DNA from: Dokdonia sp. Dokd-P16
GTDB taxonomy: Bacteria > Bacteroidota > Bacteroidia > Flavobacteriales > Flavobacteriaceae
Reading direction: 5' to 3'
Assembly: GCF_003095655.1 (NCBI RefSeq)
Contig: NZ_CP029151.1
Location: 391,501-455,500, forward strand
Length of the DNA stretch: 64,000 nucleotides
In this document: positions 17,077 through 26,900 of the stretch, piece after piece
How positions within the stretch are numbered: the stretch's first letter is position 1
Layout of the letters: each line of letters starts with the position of its first letter
Position numbers and translations under genes: made by a program
The notes under the pieces: generated by a model
What the model was told of the DNA's origin: nothing
Database searches by the model: none
What the model saw: the letters and a program-made list of their open reading frames with translations, nothing else

Positions 17077-18075
17077 TTAAGCTAAGTTTATTTCTCTAAG
17101 TAAGTGAGTCGTTACTTGGTCTGATGTGATCCCCTCGGCCTCGGCCTTGAAGTTGACAATCACTCTATGACGTAATACTGGTAAGGCCACGTTTTTAATA
17201 TCATCTAGCGTTACTGCCATTCTTCCTTGTGAGAGTGCTCTGGCTTTTGCGGTGAGTATCATAGCCTGCCCAGCTCTTGGACCTGCGCCCCAGCCTACCC
17301 ATTGTTTTACATATTCATTTGTAGTGTTATCTGGTCTCGTTGCACGTACTATCGTACTTACAAATTCAATAAGATTATCGCTTATGGGCACCTCTCTTAC
17401 AAGTTGCTGTAATCGTAAAATATTTGCTCCTGTGAGTACAGGATGTACTGTTTGCTTAACGCCACTCGTAGTACTTTTTAAAATATGAGTTTCCTCTGCT
17501 GCTGTAGGATATCCTATTTTGATGTAGAATAAGAAACGGTCCTGCTGCGCTTCTGGTAATGGAAATGTACCCGATTGCTCAATAGGGTTTTGAGTTGCGA
17601 GAATGAAAAATGGACGCTCAAGACTATAGGTTTTACCCGAATAGGTTACCTCAAATTCTTGCATCGCTTCTAGTAATGCAGCTTGTGTTTTTGGCGGAGT
17701 ACGGTTAATCTCATCTGCTAGGATGATATTTGCAAAAATAGGTCCCTTCTTGAATTCGAAAAACTTTTTACCTGTAGCCTGATCTTCTTCCAAAATCTCT
17801 GTCCCAATAATATCTGAAGGCATTAAATCTGGCGTAAACTGGATACGTTTAAAATCCAAGTCTATTGCCTGCGACAAGGTGCGAATCATCAAGGTTTTTG
17901 CAAGCCCCGGAACTCCTTCAAGCAATGCATGACCACCAGCAAGAAAGGTAATAAGCAATTGCTCCACCGTTTCCTCCTGACCTATAATCACCTTTGCGAT
18001 CTCTTTCTTAAGATCCTTAAGCTTTCCCGTAAGTGTGGTTACTTCTTGTTGTAATTCGCTTAGTGTGTTATTCAT
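17077..18075 (-). CDS. MoxR-family AAA+ ATPase
   Basis: A 332-residue chaperone-like ATPase. Walker A is GVPGLAKT (54-61), Walker B is LADEINR (119-125), and the sensor and lid domain follow. The length is normal for MoxR. It is the first of five tightly spaced genes (MoxR, DUF58, BatA-type, DUF4175-like, membrane protein). Upstream, the related DUF4159 gene is separated from it by two palindromic repeat elements, so the operon may have been split or lengthened by repeat insertion. Confidence 0.95.
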   Translation of the reverse strand: MNNTLSELQQEVTTLTGKLKDLKKEIAKVIIGQEETVEQLLITFLAGGHALLEGVPGLAKTLMIRTLSQAIDLDFKRIQFTPDLMPSDIIGTEILEEDQATGKKFFEFKKGPIFANIILADEINRTPPKTQAALLEAMQEFEVTYSGKTYSLERPFFILATQNPIEQSGTFPLPEAQQDRFLFYIKIGYPTAAEETHILKSTTSGVKQTVHPVLTGANILRLQQLVREVPISDNLIEFVSTIVRATRPDNTTNEYVKQWVGWGAGPRAGQAMILTAKARALSQGRMAVTLDDIKNVALPVLRHRVIVNFKAEAEGITSDQVTTHLLREINLA

Positions 18076-18229
18076 AGTGTTACCTTATTAAATCTCTGTT
18101 CCGAATTTTCTTTCCCCGATCCTAAAGGGTGGAAAATTCTGGACTTGTTTGTTCTTTCCAATATTATATTCTTAATCTTAGCTTCTCCTGCAAAAACATC
18201 ATTCTCTTTCTCTTAGCTACTCCTGCAAA

Positions 18230-18345
18230 AACATCTCCCCTAACCCCTCTTCAAAGAGGGGAATTTTTATGTTGTTTTTTGCAAAGCAAAAGCAACTTTT
18301 CTTCGCAACAGTGTCCCTCTTTGAAGAGGGAATCAGGGAGATGTT
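18230..18345. repeat. 116-bp palindromic element, copy A (MITE/REP-like)
   Basis: Ends are the inverted repeat AACATCTCCC/GGGAGATGTT. Inside are two small palindromes, CCCCTCTTCAAAGAGGGG and CCCTCTTTGAAGAGGG. Confidence 0.75.
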
Positions 18346-18482
18346 TGCGGGTTGTTTTCACTTCGCGAAAAAAGTTCACCTTCTCCTTCCGAATTTTCTT
18401 TCCCCAACCCTGAAGGGTGGAAAATTCTAGGTTTGGTTTTTCTTTCCAATATTATATTCTTAATCTTAGCTTCTACTGTAAA

Positions 18483-18598
18483 AACATCTCCCCTAACCCC
18501 TCTTCGAAGAGGGGAACTTTTATGTTGCTTTTTGCAAAGCAAAAGCAAACTCTTCTCGCAACAGTGTACCTCTTTGAAGAGGGAGTCAGGGAGATGTT
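18483..18598. repeat. 116-bp palindromic element, copy B
   Basis: Same length and termini as copy A with scattered substitutions. The inner palindrome is CCCCTCTTCGAAGAGGGG. Confidence 0.75.
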
Positions 18599-18604
18599 GG
18601 TGAT

Positions 18605-19225
18605 CTATGATGTCAACGCATACATCACGATATTCACTCCAAATCTGGTGTTATCAATTTTATACCAACGTTTGTTTCTAAAATCGTAATCCCACTCGCA
18701 GCCGTAGTCTTTGTTGCTGTACAGTACTCCTATTCTTCCATTGACTTCAATGGCTTTTAAGTATTCATGTACAAGATCATCTCCCCAGCCGTTTAGTTCT
18801 TGACTTGTGGTGGGTGGACCGTCTTCAAACTCAAAGAATACGTTATAAATCTCGTGATCGTTAGGTATCTTTTTGAGTGCATCTTGACCAAAAATCTCTT
18901 CCATCTGGCGCTCAAATGATTTGGCAAATAATCCATCGATGTCATGATTGCAGTCATCTGCAAAAACAAAACCTCCGTTTTCTATATATTTTTTAAAATT
19001 CTCTTTTTCCTTCTTAGTAAACTGTACAAGCTTATGTCCTGAGATGTAACAGAACGGACATTTAAAAATCTCATCACTCGCTAGTGAGATAATGTTCTCC
19101 TTAGTATCTACTGCAAGAGTGGTATACTCTACCAATGAGTTGAGCAAATTAGATGGCATACGCTGATCTACGTCCCAGTCTCCAGATTCGTATTGCAAAC
19201 GCGTAAAGAAGAATTTGTTATTCAT
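18605..19225 (-). CDS. DUF4159 domain protein
   Basis: A 206-residue protein matching the DUF4159 family: FTRLQYESGDWDVDQ near the N-terminus, FADDCNHD (about 94-101), and a class I GATase-like fold. The family commonly sits in MoxR/DUF58/BatA operons, as here. It overlaps the upstream lipoprotein gene through TAATG. It lacks a signal peptide, so it is probably cytoplasmic or membrane-peripheral. The moxR gene follows after the repeat block. Confidence 0.8.
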   Translation of the reverse strand: MNNKFFFTRLQYESGDWDVDQRMPSNLLNSLVEYTTLAVDTKENIISLASDEIFKCPFCYISGHKLVQFTKKEKENFKKYIENGGFVFADDCNHDIDGLFAKSFERQMEEIFGQDALKKIPNDHEIYNVFFEFEDGPPTTSQELNGWGDDLVHEYLKAIEVNGRIGVLYSNKDYGCEWDYDFRNKRWYKIDNTRFGVNIVMYALTS

Positions 19226-19773
19226 TAGTTTGTTCTAAAGCTTAAAATTAGATTTTCAAGTTCACACAAATCTTTTTTACCATATTCATCTGTACTCACA
19301 GAAAGGTTTAACGTGTAAAACCAGTTTTCGGTAGGATATTCAACAGTCACATAAAGAGATAAAGATTGCACCGAATCAGTATTAAAATCTGCTAAATTCC
19401 AAAGAGATTCCTGACCATTAACAACAATGCGCCCCGACTCGATAATGTTAAAATTTGCTTCAATATCAGTTTGAGTATTCTCTTTACTAAGCCAATTCTC
19501 AGCTTTCGTTAGTTCAATAACACTAAAGGTTTTAAAATTATCCCCATCAACTAAGCCTACCGTGACGCCATTACCTAAATAATCTTTATGAAAATATGGC
19601 GCCCAATCTTCATTTGGAACCTCAAAACTAAATCGCCCAATATTATCATCTACTCTAATCCCTTTTTTCACATCTATCTGTTTACACAGACAATTAGTTA
19701 AAAAAGCAGATTTTTCTTGACAGGACATGATTAAAAAACAAACTAATAATAACGAAAATGCAACTATTTTCAA
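19225..19773 (-). CDS. Lipoprotein, hypothetical
   Basis: A 182-residue protein with signal peptide MKIVAFSLLLVCFLIMSC and lipidation Cys18. The mature part is beta-rich, with FSFEVPNEDWAPYF (about 48-61), resembling small PsbP-like or DUF1795-type lipoproteins, without firm assignment. It is the first gene coupled to the DUF4159 gene. Confidence 0.65.
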   Translation of the reverse strand: MKIVAFSLLLVCFLIMSCQEKSAFLTNCLCKQIDVKKGIRVDDNIGRFSFEVPNEDWAPYFHKDYLGNGVTVGLVDGDNFKTFSVIELTKAENWLSKENTQTDIEANFNIIESGRIVVNGQESLWNLADFNTDSVQSLSLYVTVEYPTENWFYTLNLSVSTDEYGKKDLCELENLILSFRTN

Positions 19774-19798
19774 CGTGATGACATCTCCAGATTAATAT

Positions 19799-19808
19799 TT
19801 TCGCGAAA
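19799..19808. repeat. Iterated palindrome, copy 9
   Basis: Intergenic, between the lipoprotein gene and the tldE terminator. Confidence 0.85.
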
Positions 19809-19822
19809 GCGAACCTAAAATA

Positions 19823-19856
19823 AAAACTGGCTACCACTTTTGTGATAACCAGTTTT
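19823..19856 (-). terminator. Terminator of the tldD-tldE operon
   Basis: AAAACTGG/CCAGTTTT stem with an inner imperfect stem, 18 bp downstream of the tldE stop on the minus strand. Confidence 0.7.
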
Positions 19857-19873
19857 ATATAATTTATACGTTT

Positions 19874-21190
19874 TTATACAGCATCTGAAAGACTGGTAAA
19901 AGTAAAGTCACGTATTTTCATATACGGGATTAAACTACCATCTACGCGTACTTGCTTGCCAAGAGTTTCTAGATTATTAAGCATAATAATAGGACTCTCA
20001 TTAAAGCGGAAGTTCTTTACAGGATACTTGATTTTTCCGTTCTCAATGTAAAAAGTTCCGTCGCGGGTGAGACCTGTATATAATAGCGTTTGAGGATCTA
20101 CAGAACGTATGTACCATAGCCTAGTAACGAGGATTCCTTTCTTTGTAGACTTGATGAGATCTTCTAGAGATGCATCACCACCACCCATGATAAAATTACT
20201 AGGAAAAGGGACTGGCTCTACGCCTTTTTCTTGTGCCCAGAAACGATCATACGCAAGGTTTTTTACCACTCCGTTTTCTATCCAGCTCGTCTTTTTAAGC
20301 GGCTGCCCTTCTCCGTTCCAAGTACCTGCTGGCACTTCTTCATTAAGAGGGTCTGACCACAGGTTTACACGCTCATCTACAATTTTGACACCCATCTTAG
20401 TGCCTCCACCTTCTTTAGACATGAAGCTTCTTCCCTCATCTGCAGATCGTGCACTTATAGAACCACCTAAGCCTTCTAGTAGTCCTAATCCAGCCGATGG
20501 CTCAAGAATCACGGTGTACTTTCCTGGCTCGATTGCTTTTGCTTCTCGAGACATTACTGCCTTATCAATAGCAACTTTTGAAGCTTCGGCTGCGTCAAAT
20601 TTTGACACATCATTAAAATCTCTTGTCACCCATCCAGAACCGGTACCATCATTAGATCGCATGGTTACTGTAAACTCAACGTTAGTCGACTTGTTATAAG
20701 CAAACAGTCCGTTAGAATTCATCATCGCGCTAAAGCCTGCACCACCATCGAGAAAACCAGCTGCGGTTACATCATTTGCTTTGGCAGGTTGAATGCTGCT
20801 CTCTGCTACTTGTGCTCTATACTCTGGAGTCATGTTTGCCGTAGCTTCTACATACGTTTTAGACTCCTCATAGGTTTGTGGCCCTAGTGGCTGCATGAAC
20901 TCAGGATTTTCTGGAGCAAGCTTTGCTAGTTCTTCTGCACGTTTTACCACTTTTTCAAGTGACGCATCATCAAACTCGTCTATGGTTGCTGTACCTGATT
21001 TTTTACCAAAACTTGCAGTGACCGCAAGACTCTGGTTAGACTGGTGCCCTGAGGTAGAAACAGAGTTACGTGCATAACGGATGTTACCACTCTCGCTACC
21101 GCCTAAATTTATAACGCAGGCATCTGCAGTAGAGAAGCTCATTGCTTTCTCCATCACTTTTTTTGCCTCTTCTTTTGAAAATATTCCCAT
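19874..21190 (-). CDS. tldE: TldE/PmbA-family metalloprotease subunit
   Basis: A 438-residue subunit of the TldD/TldE heterodimeric protease. As in TldE, the HExxxH zinc motif is missing, while the C-terminal features (FIMGGGDASLEDLIKSTKKG, ILVTRLWYIRSVDPQTL, YTGLTRDG) are kept. It has no signal peptide, in contrast to its partner. It lies 26 bp after tldD in the same operon. In other bacteria the complex trims peptides such as microcin or CcdA; the substrate here is unknown. Confidence 0.9.
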   Translation of the reverse strand: MGIFSKEEAKKVMEKAMSFSTADACVINLGGSESGNIRYARNSVSTSGHQSNQSLAVTASFGKKSGTATIDEFDDASLEKVVKRAEELAKLAPENPEFMQPLGPQTYEESKTYVEATANMTPEYRAQVAESSIQPAKANDVTAAGFLDGGAGFSAMMNSNGLFAYNKSTNVEFTVTMRSNDGTGSGWVTRDFNDVSKFDAAEASKVAIDKAVMSREAKAIEPGKYTVILEPSAGLGLLEGLGGSISARSADEGRSFMSKEGGGTKMGVKIVDERVNLWSDPLNEEVPAGTWNGEGQPLKKTSWIENGVVKNLAYDRFWAQEKGVEPVPFPSNFIMGGGDASLEDLIKSTKKGILVTRLWYIRSVDPQTLLYTGLTRDGTFYIENGKIKYPVKNFRFNESPIIMLNNLETLGKQVRVDGSLIPYMKIRDFTFTSLSDAV

Positions 21191-21216
21191 TGTGTTTCTT
21201 CTTTAAAAATTGACGA

Positions 21217-22851
21217 TTAAACGTTACGACCCGTGTTGATCACATTAATATCATTAAATCGTGTCGTGGCACTTCCATGTGATACTGCGCTCACTTGTGA
21301 AGGCTGCCCTTTCCCGTCGAAGAATGATCCAAAGAGACGGTAGTCACTCTGATCACATATTTTTGCACAAGAGTTCCAGAACTCCTGTGTATTAGATTGG
21401 TATGCTACATCATTAAGCATCCCAACTATTTTTCCATCCTTAATCTCGTAATACATGGTACCACCAAACTGGAAGTTATATCGCTGCTGGTCTATAGAAT
21501 AAGATCCACGACCTGCAATGTAGATTCCTTTTTCTACATCCTTAATCATATCATTAATAGAATACGGCTCTTTACCTGGCTCTAGCGAGATATTAGGCAT
21601 ACGCTGGAACTGTACATCGTTCCAACTTTGAGCATAACAACATCCATGAGATTCGTTCTGATCTATCATTTGCACTTGGTCACGTATTGCTTGGTAATTT
21701 ACCAGCACACCATTACGTATGATATCCCATTGCTTGGTTTTTACACCTTCATCATCCCAGCCTACAGCTCCTAGTGATCCCACTTGTTGCTTATCTGCCA
21801 CTATGTTTACAAGGTCGCTACCATATTTAAAGTTTTTAGACTTCCACTTATCTATGGTTGCAAAACTTGTTCCTGCATAATTTGCCTCATATCCAAGTAC
21901 ACGATCTAGCTCTGTAGGGTGACCTACAGACTCGTGAATGGTAAGACCTAAGTGATTAGGCTCTAGTACAAGATCATATTTTCCAGCATCTACAGACTTT
22001 GCCGTAAGCATTTCTTTAGCCTGCTTTGCTGCCATGGCAGCATCTTCTATAATATCATAGCTATTTCTATATAATTTTAATCCTTGTGGTCCTTCAAGTT
22101 TTTCTGACTCAAGACCATCTAGGTATTCGTAACCAAGTCCCATAGGAGCACTCATCGCTTGGCGAGTTTTAAACTTACCACCACCTACAGCCGTCACGCC
22201 AAATGTAGGCCAAATACGATGTACATCTTGATCAATATATGACCCTTCGGTAGAGGCAAAATACTTTTGCTCATTTACCATAAAGAGTGCAGAGTTTACA
22301 AAGTTGGCTCCATTAGACTGCGCAGCAGCATTTGCCGTAAGCAACAACTCTACCTTCTCAGATACCGGTACTTCTTTAAAGTCTTTTTTTATTGGCGTTT
22401 TCCAGCTCACCTCACCGTAGGAAGCTTCTGGAGCTAGCACTACTGGGTTGGTTTGGAATTTTGAGTTAGCCTTAGCAATTGCTACAGCTTGCTCTGTTGC
22501 CTTCTGGATACCATCTGGCGTTACATCATTAGTAGATGCAAAACCCCAAGTACCATTTGCAATCACGCGTATCCCTATCCCAAAAGATTCGGTATTTACA
22601 ACGCCTTGCACTTTATCTTCACGTGTGCGCACAAACTGGTTTAGGTATCTCCCTATTCTAGCATCTGCATATGAAGCACCTAAACCTTTTGCCGTATTAA
22701 GGGCGACATCTGCCATTTGTTTTTTAAGCAGTACGTCCATTCCTGGTTCGAGCAGTGCTTCTGTTGGGATATTGTTTCCCAGCATCATCGATGGCACCAT
22801 TAAGGCACCTGCTCCCATACCAGCGAGTTGGACAAAATTTCGTCTTTTCAT
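21217..22851 (-). CDS. tldD: TldD-family metalloprotease, exported
   Basis: A 544-residue catalytic subunit. Zinc motif HESVGH has His306, Glu307 and His311. The C-terminal part (CCYAQSWNDVQFQRMPNISL, YIAGRGSYSIDQQRYNFQFG) is typical of TldD. Unlike E. coli TldD it starts MKRRNFVQLAGMGAGALMVP, which looks like a Tat-type or general export signal. That is common in Bacteroidota, while the partner TldE lacks one, so the location of the complex is unclear. Confidence 0.92.
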   Translation of the reverse strand: MKRRNFVQLAGMGAGALMVPSMMLGNNIPTEALLEPGMDVLLKKQMADVALNTAKGLGASYADARIGRYLNQFVRTREDKVQGVVNTESFGIGIRVIANGTWGFASTNDVTPDGIQKATEQAVAIAKANSKFQTNPVVLAPEASYGEVSWKTPIKKDFKEVPVSEKVELLLTANAAAQSNGANFVNSALFMVNEQKYFASTEGSYIDQDVHRIWPTFGVTAVGGGKFKTRQAMSAPMGLGYEYLDGLESEKLEGPQGLKLYRNSYDIIEDAAMAAKQAKEMLTAKSVDAGKYDLVLEPNHLGLTIHESVGHPTELDRVLGYEANYAGTSFATIDKWKSKNFKYGSDLVNIVADKQQVGSLGAVGWDDEGVKTKQWDIIRNGVLVNYQAIRDQVQMIDQNESHGCCYAQSWNDVQFQRMPNISLEPGKEPYSINDMIKDVEKGIYIAGRGSYSIDQQRYNFQFGGTMYYEIKDGKIVGMLNDVAYQSNTQEFWNSCAKICDQSDYRLFGSFFDGKGQPSQVSAVSHGSATTRFNDINVINTGRNV

Positions 22852-22984
22852 AAGGTCTTAGGTTTTGTTGAATTGTTTGTTTTATTGCGTTTTTAACATA
22901 TAATTATTAAAAGCAGTATAATATCAGAATTTATGTTAAGGTGTCTTGTAGGATAAATGCTAATTATATCTTAAAATTTTACTC

Positions 22985-22994
22985 TTTCGCGAAA
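22985..22994. repeat. Iterated palindrome, copy 10
   Basis: Intergenic, upstream of tldD. It is the last full copy before a 12.8-kb stretch without one. Confidence 0.85.
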
Positions 22995-23052
22995 ATGTGA
23001 TTTCTCAAACATATTCTCCATTCATATAAACAGAGGGTACAGCCGATTAAAA

Positions 23053-23610
23053 TTGTGCATAAAAGTTGAAATCCTAAAGAAACCACGTAGATTTATAAAA
23101 AAGACTGCTTTGGAAATAAATAAACACACACTTATAAGCCTTTTAGGAATAGGAGCATTTGGTCTATCCTCAATTTTAGAATTCGCTCACTTAATCAAAT
23201 ATGTGCTAGAACAATTTCTAATAATTTATTTCTCTAATTCGATAAGTCCTTTATGGGTACCAGAAGTAATGGGCACCATTATTTTTACAATCGGTATTAT
23301 ATTATGTTTGAAACTTGTCAAATCAACCATTATCATAAATGATAAGAAATGGTTGTTTAGTTTGATTTCAATATTTTTTATAATTATGCTATTACAATTT
23401 CTATCATCCTTCTATGGAACTGGTTTTTTGATTAGTACTTTTCCAACTGAATTTGACAACTACTATGAGCTAAAAAAAGAAAATTTAAAACTTCTAGCAA
23501 ACCTAGCATTAGCTCCTATATTTAGATATGTAATCGTGGCTATTGTTTTAATTTGGGAAGTAAAAAATCATGATAATGCACATATAGACAATCCAACACG
23601 AAAAATGTAA
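23053..23610 (+). CDS. Integral membrane protein, hypothetical
   Basis: A 185-residue protein with about four hydrophobic segments (residues 26-45, 72-92, 101-120, 153-170). No ATG precedes the first membrane helix. The TTG at 23053 is the longest start, and another TTG at 23110 is possible. No family recognised. It ends 2 bp before a truncated aldose-epimerase copy, implying that an intact epimerase gene once followed it directly. Confidence 0.55.
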   Translation: MCIKVEILKKPRRFIKKTALEINKHTLISLLGIGAFGLSSILEFAHLIKYVLEQFLIIYFSNSISPLWVPEVMGTIIFTIGIILCLKLVKSTIIINDKKWLFSLISIFFIIMLLQFLSSFYGTGFLISTFPTEFDNYYELKKENLKLLANLALAPIFRYVIVAIVLIWEVKNHDNAHIDNPTRKM

Positions 23611-23612
23611 CC

Positions 23613-23795
23613 ATGCTCCACACCATCCAAAACGAAAACCTCATCTGTACTATTACTTCTAAAGGTGCAGAGATACGTTCCTTAATTAATAAGGAGACTG
23701 GTGAAGAATACATCTGGCAGATAGACCCTTCTGTATGGGGAAGTAGTTCGCCGGTGTTGTTTCCTGCGATTGGTAATGTCAAGGAGAATAAATAG
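23613..23795 (+). pseudogene. Truncated 5' fragment of aldose-epimerase gene
   Basis: Sixty codons that match the first 60 residues of the intact gene at 30068, with one or two amino-acid changes and otherwise mainly silent differences. The reading frame meets a stop directly after ENK, where the intact copy continues with MVF. The identity stops there, so this is a broken remnant and not a functional enzyme. The long minus-strand surface protein gene lies between the two copies. Confidence 0.88.
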
Positions 23796-23796
23796 A

Positions 23797-23828
23797 AAAC
23801 CCTCGATTCATAAAAGAATCGAGGGTTT
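23797..23828. terminator. Terminator downstream of the giant surface-protein gene
   Basis: Perfect 13-bp stem AAACCCTCGATTC/GAATCGAGGGTTT with a 6-nt loop. It sits 80 bp beyond the minus-strand stop, directly after the break point of the epimerase fragment. Confidence 0.75.
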
Positions 23829-23907
23829 AATACTAAATAATTAAAATTCTATTCTCTAACTTATCTGTATTGATTAATAAATCGATAAGAAAGCTTACAA
23901 TTCTCAA

Positions 23908-26900
23908 TTATCTTTTAATCATCTTTTTTAGTACGGTTTTACTGTCTGTTCCCTTTATTTCTAATATGTACAAACCAGAAGGTAATCTAGACACATCAAA
24001 GCTCTTACTAACAGAACTACTACTAAACACATATTTCCCAGACATATCATAAATTTTCAAAGATTGTATTTCTTTTGAAAAATAAATAAAATCTATTGTA
24101 GGGTTAGGATAAAATTCAAAACTCGGAGCAACTATTTCTTCAGTTGAAAGAGTAGGATCCGAAATAGTGACTACCGTAGAACAGGTGGATATATTACCAC
24201 TCAAATCAGTAATTGTTAGCGTAATTATATTATCTCCAACGTTGTCTACAGTAAATGTGGTAACATCAATTGTAACAGATTCAATAGCACAATTATCGCT
24301 CGACATATCATTAATGTCAGCACTAGTTATTGTCGCTGTACCTGAATCATCTAAATCTAGGGTAAATGGCGCTACACAATTTGCAGTTGGTGCAACTGTA
24401 TCTTCTACCGTAACTGTTGCTTGAGCTGTATCAGTATTTCCAGAAGCATCTGTTACTGTTAACACCACCGTTTGTGGTGTTCCTACACTAGCACAATCAA
24501 ATGTGTTTGGACTAACTGTCAATGTACTAATAGAGCAGTTATCCGTAGATCCGTTATCAATAGCGGATGCTAAAATTGAAACTGTTCCTGAAGCGTCTAG
24601 CTGTACGGTAATATCTTGAGCAATTGCAGTTGGTGCAACTGTATCTTCTACCGTAACTGTTGCCTGAGCTGTATCAGTATTTCCAGAAGCATCTGTTACT
24701 GTTAACAACACTGTTTGTGGTGTTCCTACACTAGCACAATCAAATGTGTTTGGACTAACTGTCAATGTACTAACCGAGCAGTTATCTGAAGATCCGTTAT
24801 CAATAGCGGATGCTACAATTGAAACCGTTCCTGAAGCGTCTAACTGTACTGTAATATCTTGAGCAATTGCAGTTGGTGCAACTGTATCTTCTACCGTAAC
24901 TGTTGCCTGAGCTGTATCAGTATTTCCAGAAGCATCTGTTACTGTTAATACCACCGTTTGTGGTGTTCCTACACTAGCACAATCAAATGTGTTTGGACTA
25001 ACTGTCAATGTACTAACCGAGCAGTTATCTGAAGATCCGTTATCAATAGCGGATGCTACAATTGAAACCGTCCCTGAAGCGTCTAGCTGTACGGTAATAT
25101 CTTGAGCAATTGCGGTTGGAGCCATCGTGTCTTCTACTGTTACTGTTGCCTCGGCAGTATCACTGTTTCCAGAAGCATCTGTTACTGTTAACACCACTGT
25201 TTGTGGTGTTCCTACACTAGCACAATCAAATGTGTTTGGACTAACTGTCAATGTACTAACCGAGCAGTTATCTGAAGATCCGTTATCAATAGCGGATGCT
25301 ACAATTGAAACCGTCCCTGAAGCGTCTAACTGTACTGTAATATCTTGAGCAATTGCAGTTGGTGCAACTGTATCTTCTACCGTAACTGTTGCCTGAGCTG
25401 TATCAGTATTTCCAGAAGCATCTGTTACTGTTAATACCACCGTTTGTGGTGTTCCTACACTAGCACAATCAAATGTGTTTGGACTAACTGTCAATGTACT
25501 AACCGAGCAGTTATCTGATGATCCGTTATCAATAGCGGATGCTACAATTGAAACCGTCCCTGAAGCGTCTAGCTGTACGGTAATATCTTGAGCAATTGCG
25601 GTTGGAGCCATCGTGTCTTCTACTGTTACTGTTGCCTCGGCAGTATCACTGTTTCCAGAAGCATCTGTTACTGTTAACAACACTGTTTGTGGTGTTCCTA
25701 CACTAGCACAATCAAATGTGTTTGGACTAACTGTCAATGTACTAACCGAGCAGTTATCTGATGATCCGTTATCAATAGCGGATGCTACAATTGAAACCGT
25801 TCCTGAAGCGTCTAACTGTACTGTGAGATCTTGAGCAATTGCAGTTGGAGCCATCGTGTCTTCTACTGTTACTGTTGCCTCGGCAGTATCACTGTTTCCA
25901 GAAGCATCTGTTACTGTTAACACCACTGTTTGTGGTGTTCCTACACTAGCACAATCAAATGTGTTTGGTGTAACTGTCAATGTATTAACCGAGCAGTTAT
26001 CTGATGATCCGTTATCAATAGCGGATGCTACAATTGAAACCGTCCCTGAAGCGTCTAACTGTACTGTAATATCTTGAGCAATTGCAGTTGGTGCAACTGT
26101 ATCTTCTACCGTAACTGTTGCCTCGGCAGTATCAGTATTTCCAGAAGCATCTGTTACTGTTAATACCACCGTTTGTGGTGTTCCTACACTAGCACAATCA
26201 AATGTGTTTGGACTAACTGTCAATGTACTAACCGAGCAATTATCTGATGATCCGTTATCAATAGCGGATGCTACAATTGAAACCGTTCCTGAAGCGTCTA
26301 GCTGTACGGTAATATCTTGAGCAATTGCGGTTGGAGCCATCGTGTCTTCTACTGTTACTGTTGCCTCGGCAGTATCACTGTTTCCAGAAGCATCTGTTAC
26401 TGTTAACAACACTGTTTGTGGTGTTCCTACACTAGCACAATCAAATGTGTTTGGACTAACTGTCAATGTACTAACCGAGCAGTTATCTGAAGATCCGTTA
26501 TCAATAGCGGATGCTACAATTGAAACCGTCCCTGAAGCGTCTAACTGTACGGTGATATCTTGAGCAATTGCAGTTGGTGCAACTGTATCTTCTACCGTAA
26601 CTGTTGCCTGAGCTGTATCAGTATTTCCAGAAGCATCTGTTACTGTTAACAACACTGTTTGTGGTGTTCCTACACTAGCACAATCAAATGTGTTTGGACT
26701 AACTGTCAATGTACTAACCGAGCAGTTATCTGATGATCCGTTATCAATAGCGGATGCTACAATTGAAACCGTTCCTGAAGCGTCTAGCTGTACGGTAATA
26801 TCTTGAGCAATTGCGGTTGGAGCCATCGTGTCTTCTACTGTTACTGTTGCCTCGGCAGTATCAGTATTTCCAGAAGCATCTGTTACTGTTAACAACACTG

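Larger units (their letters stand above)
18101..18604. repeat. Duplicated repeat block between moxR and DUF4159 gene
   Basis: Two imperfect direct copies start at 18101 and 18389, each with an inverted repeat around GAATTTTC...GGAAAATTC, then a common sequence, then a 116-bp palindromic element. The first copy holds an extra tandem duplication of about 35 bp (GCTTCTCCTGCAAAAACATC region). ORFs across the block are by-products of the repeats. Confidence 0.8.

Noticed and set aside
18129-18689. Several short ORFs on both strands between moxR and the DUF4159 gene
   Set aside because: They run across palindromic repeats, share sequence only because of the repeats, and extend into the DUF4159 gene in antisense.
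21217-22851. TldD as a phage or toxin-related protease
   Set aside because: Neighbouring genes are chromosomal and the TldD/TldE pair is complete and typical; no microcin or toxin gene is nearby.
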